7,847 bases of DNA from an uncultured Spirochaetaceae bacterium (GTDB lineage: Bacteria > Spirochaetota > Spirochaetia > Sphaerochaetales > Sphaerochaetaceae), in contig CALXON010000191.1 of assembly GCA_944389985.1 (NCBI GenBank), positions 1-7,847 on the forward strand. The letters run 5' to 3'. Numbering within the stretch: the stretch's first letter is position 1; each line of letters begins with the position of its first letter. Shown here piece after piece: positions 5,790-7,847 of the stretch. The notes beneath the pieces are model-generated. The model did no database searches, was not told the origin of the DNA, and worked only from the letters and a program-made list of their open reading frames with translations. The position numbers were made by a program, and so were the translations under genes.

Positions 5790-6380
5790 TCAGTTTCTCT
5801 CCAGAAGCTCCTTCAGCTGCTTCTTCGCATTCTGAAGCGTGGCATCGTACTGGGCCTCAAGCCTCTCGAGGTTCTTGGTCGCGATCTCCACGAACTCCTT
5901 GTCTGTCTCAGGAGCGATATGGACATCCTGACCATACTGGGCGCGGAGTTTCGCCTCCTTCTCCTCAAGCACCGGTCTGAACTGCTCCTTCATCTTCTCC
6001 ACGAGGTCCTTCCTGTGTTTCGGGTACTGCATCAGGAATTCTGTGAGCTCTGCAAGCAGGCCCATCACATCAGGATCATTTCCTGAGGCAATGGACGCAA
6101 GTGTCTTTGTCTTCTCGAATCTGTTGTCCACGACCTCATCCTGAGGAAGGGAGAGGGAGGAGAGCACAGATGCTGTCAGCGCTTCCTTCCTTGCCTTCGC
6201 ATCGACAGCCTCCAGCTCCTTTCTCAGCTTTTCAGTATCTGTCTCATCACCTGTAAGGTACGCACCCGCGATGCGTCTTGCCTTGTTCACATTCTCAGAA
6301 TAGCGGAACTTGTCCTTGTCTATCTCAATGCCCTCTGTCTTCTCGAGAGCGATCTCCCATGCGCTTTTTATCTTTCCCAT
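5790..6380 (-). CDS. Hypothetical helical/coiled-coil protein, probably spirochaetal
   Basis: This 196-residue protein has no domain I can name with certainty. It opens with MGKIKSAWEIALEKTEGIEID, and my impression is that short proteins with this opening recur in spirochaete genomes as an uncharacterised family; this needs a search. The composition is rich in Lys, Glu, Ala and Leu. Residues 50-75 and 125-196 look like long amphipathic helices, for example LEEKEAKLRAQYG and LERLEAQYDATLQNAKKQLKELLE, suggesting a coiled coil or helical bundle. There is no signal peptide or membrane segment, so it is probably cytoplasmic. The ribosome site before ATG 6380 is weak (CCGGTG) and an AT-rich TATATT lies only 8 bases upstream, so the leader may be very short. 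It is divergent from the membrane-protein gene at 6451. Codon use over the full frame and the lack of a convincing competing frame support it as real. Confidence 0.8.
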   Translation of the reverse strand: MGKIKSAWEIALEKTEGIEIDKDKFRYSENVNKARRIAGAYLTGDETDTEKLRKELEAVDAKARKEALTASVLSSLSLPQDEVVDNRFEKTKTLASIASGNDPDVMGLLAELTEFLMQYPKHRKDLVEKMKEQFRPVLEEKEAKLRAQYGQDVHIAPETDKEFVEIATKNLERLEAQYDATLQNAKKQLKELLERN

Positions 6381-6450
6381 ACACCGGAATATAATGTTAA
6401 ACGGGCAGGATGGCTATAGTATGGACTTGAGAAACTCTTTTATGTAGGCT
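6381..6450. promoter_or_regulatory. Short divergent intergenic region with promoter-like sites
   Basis: These 70 bases separate two divergent genes and must hold both promoters. On the plus strand TATAGT (6415-6420) is a plausible -10, and TTGAGA (6427-6432) a possible -35 for a much closer start. On the minus strand TATATT (6393-6388) is AT-rich but very near the start codon. No -35 is convincing for either gene. Confidence 0.3.
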
Positions 6451-7092
6451 ATGCGTTGTATGGCTGATGGCATAGTCTATATCTTCGATATATTCGGAAC
6501 CGCTATCTTCGCGATAACAGGAGCGGTGAAGGGAGTCAGGAACAGACTGGACTTCCTGGGAGTCATTGTCTTCGCGATAACAGTAGGATGTGGAGGAGGA
6601 ATGCTCCGTGACGTACTTCTGGGTGTGAAGCCTATTGCCGTCTTCTCCGATGAGGCTTATGTCATGGTCTGCATTCTAGCCGGTGTTGTGGTCTTCTTCA
6701 TCAGCCCCAAGGTCGTAGGGCAGTGGGGTGCCATACAGTACTGTGATGCGCTGGGTCTCGGTGTCTTCACCGCGATCGGGTGCGCGAAAGCTGCAGGCCT
6801 TGGACTCGGATCTGTGGCTGTCATCACAAGCGGAGTATTCGGCGCAGTCGGAGGGGGCGTTCTCCGTGATGTCTTCTCAAAGGAGATTCCAATGGTCTTC
6901 ACCTCTGATTTCTATGCGTCCGCATCCATTCTGGGAGGAGTCCTTTTCCTCATACTCAGCTCGCTTGGTGTGAACGGAAATGTTCTTCTCTATTCAACAG
7001 CCATCTTCACGACTCTCTCCCGTATTCTCGGATACCGTTTCAGATGGAAGCTGCCAGTCGCACGGCTTGCCGGTGAGGAGAAATGGAAATGA
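6451..7092 (+). CDS. UPF0126/TRIC-family membrane protein (PF03458)
   Basis: This 213-residue integral membrane protein is built of two related halves. Each half has a hydrophobic segment pair ending in the hallmark GGGxxRD: GGGMLRD (48-54) and GGGVLRD (134-140). This is the pattern of the bacterial UPF0126 family (YicG/YadS), related to trimeric intracellular cation channels, where the glycine motifs kink two of seven helices. Family proteins have been described as potassium-conducting channels and are also labelled glycine transporters, so the substrate is uncertain. About seven membrane segments are visible, and the C-terminal tail after 196 is basic. The start is ambiguous: ATG 6451 has TAGG only two bases upstream, while ATG 6460 (giving MADGIVYIF) has it 11 bases upstream and fits family N-termini as well. 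The stop overlaps the next gene by four bases (ATGA), indicating translational coupling. Confidence 0.9.
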   Translation: MRCMADGIVYIFDIFGTAIFAITGAVKGVRNRLDFLGVIVFAITVGCGGGMLRDVLLGVKPIAVFSDEAYVMVCILAGVVVFFISPKVVGQWGAIQYCDALGLGVFTAIGCAKAAGLGLGSVAVITSGVFGAVGGGVLRDVFSKEIPMVFTSDFYASASILGGVLFLILSSLGVNGNVLLYSTAIFTTLSRILGYRFRWKLPVARLAGEEKWK

Positions 7093-7847
7093 CGGAGAAG
7101 CTCTACTATGTTGACGGCTATCTGAAGGAAACGGAGGCGACTGTCACTGCTGTCAGTGGCAATGCCATCATTCTTGACCGCACGATATTCTACCCTGAAG
7201 GCGGGGGTCAGCCCGGAGACCGCGGAATGTTCGGCACTCTGAAGATCGTCGATACCGTTAAGGATGATGACGGAACACCTCTTCATGTGCTTGAGAAAGG
7301 AAGTGTAATTCCGGAACCCGGAACGAAGGCTAGTCTTGTCCTTGACTGGGATCACAGGCTTTTCTATATGACGGAGCACTCTGCACAGCACCTTGTCTCT
7401 GCTCTTCTGTATTCCATGCATGGAATCGGGACTGAGTCCGTGCACCAGGGTGCTGACGGCTTTACGGTTGAGACAGACAGGGAGGATATTCCTGATGAGA
7501 TCCTTCTCTCTGTGGAGGATGCTGCCATGAAAGCCGTGAACGGGGGGCACAGGATCTGGCAGGATGAGGTTGAGCATCAGGATGCCGAATCCCTTCACAT
7601 GAGACGTTCGATCAAGGTCAGCGGAAGGGTGAAGATCGTGCATATAGACGGTATTGATGAAGTCGCATGCGGCGGTGTCCATCTGAAAAATACAGCAGAG
7701 ATCGGTGAGATCGTCTTTACGGGCAAGGAACGTATCAGAGGGCATGTACGCACGATGTGGAAGTGCGGCAGGGCCGCATCGTCCTTCAGACGCAGGAATC
7801 TCGCAGTTGTCCAGCGTCTTTCCGCTCTTTTCTCCGCAGAAGGTGAT
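7089..7847 (+). CDS. alaX: AlaX-type alanyl-tRNA editing protein (partial, runs off the window)
   Basis: An open frame from ATG 7089 continues for 253 codons to the window edge without a stop. It matches the free-standing editing domain of class II alanyl-tRNA synthetase. FYPEGGGQPGDRG (34-46) is the conserved N-terminal motif, HSAQH (His97, His101) gives the first two zinc ligands, and CGGVH (Cys194, His198) the other two. AlaX proteins hydrolyse Ser- and sometimes Gly-tRNA(Ala) in the cytoplasm, preventing mistranslation. The sequence continues past the editing domain with KCGRAASSFRRRNLAVVQRLSALF. This suggests the longer AlaX form with a C-terminal DHHA1-like region, most of it outside the window. 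GAGGAG (7075-7080) is eight bases from ATG 7089; an in-frame ATG at 7083 is too close to it. The start overlaps the stop of the TRIC-family gene. Confidence 0.92.
   Translation, partial: MTEKLYYVDGYLKETEATVTAVSGNAIILDRTIFYPEGGGQPGDRGMFGTLKIVDTVKDDDGTPLHVLEKGSVIPEPGTKASLVLDWDHRLFYMTEHSAQHLVSALLYSMHGIGTESVHQGADGFTVETDREDIPDEILLSVEDAAMKAVNGGHRIWQDEVEHQDAESLHMRRSIKVSGRVKIVHIDGIDEVACGGVHLKNTAEIGEIVFTGKERIRGHVRTMWKCGRAASSFRRRNLAVVQRLSALFSAEGD

Noticed and set aside
5635..6086. Overlapping plus-strand frames running through the RNA region and opposite the hypothetical gene
   Set aside because: They have no ribosome sites, start within structured or promoter DNA and lie antisense to a better-supported gene.
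6990..7745. Open frame of 251 codons on the minus strand opposite the AlaX gene
   Set aside because: The plus-strand frame carries all four zinc-ligand positions and the editing-domain motifs. The antisense frame shows no recognisable domain and is a codon-usage shadow.

Overview
The window is about 7.8 kb of chromosome-like DNA from a bacterium of mid GC content. A spirochaete (Treponema/Sphaerochaeta relatives) is the best guess. It rests on the style of the coiled-coil hypothetical protein at 5790-6380 and on a solitary AAA-ATPase/PD-(D/E)XK gene of a type common in gut and host-associated spirochaetes and Bacteroidetes. This is inference from memory, not a search. No phage, insertion sequence, CRISPR array, tRNA or rRNA was seen.

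Layout: (1) 1-1882, plus strand: the 3' end of ilvD, overlapping by one base with a complete ilvB, both for branched-chain amino acid synthesis. The unit closes with a strong hairpin terminator at 1894-1935 that can also serve the convergent genes. (2) 1943-3645, minus strand: a two-gene operon of an L-aspartate-dehydrogenase-family protein followed by a D-2-hydroxyacid-dehydrogenase-fold protein. The second protein has lost the family's Arg and His catalytic residues, and apparently its Glu. (3) 3646-3780: a divergent promoter region. (4) 3781-5427, plus strand: a stand-alone AAA-ATPase-like/PD-(D/E)XK nuclease protein with its own extended -10 promoter and terminator.

(5) 5428-5789: a 360-base stretch without protein genes, and the most interesting part of the window. 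On the minus strand it has a near-consensus promoter (TTGACA, 16 bases, extended -10 TAGGAT), then about 240 bases of consecutive short hairpins joined by A-rich linkers, then a perfect 12-bp intrinsic terminator. I read this as an independently transcribed structured non-coding RNA. I do not recognise it as tmRNA, RNase P RNA, SRP RNA or 6S RNA. It contains two near-identical hairpins with the same loop, and four copies of CCCUG that could compete for one CAGGGG near the 5' end.

(6) 5790-6380, minus strand: an unrecognised helical or coiled-coil protein of 196 residues, with a 13-bp hairpin after its stop. (7) 6451 to the window end, plus strand: a UPF0126/TRIC-type membrane protein overlapping by four bases (ATGA) with an AlaX-type alanyl-tRNA editing protein that runs off the window.

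The genes do not form one pathway. The window is a set of short transcription units in convergent and divergent arrangement, mostly metabolic and housekeeping, interrupted by one accessory ATPase/nuclease gene and one candidate new RNA.
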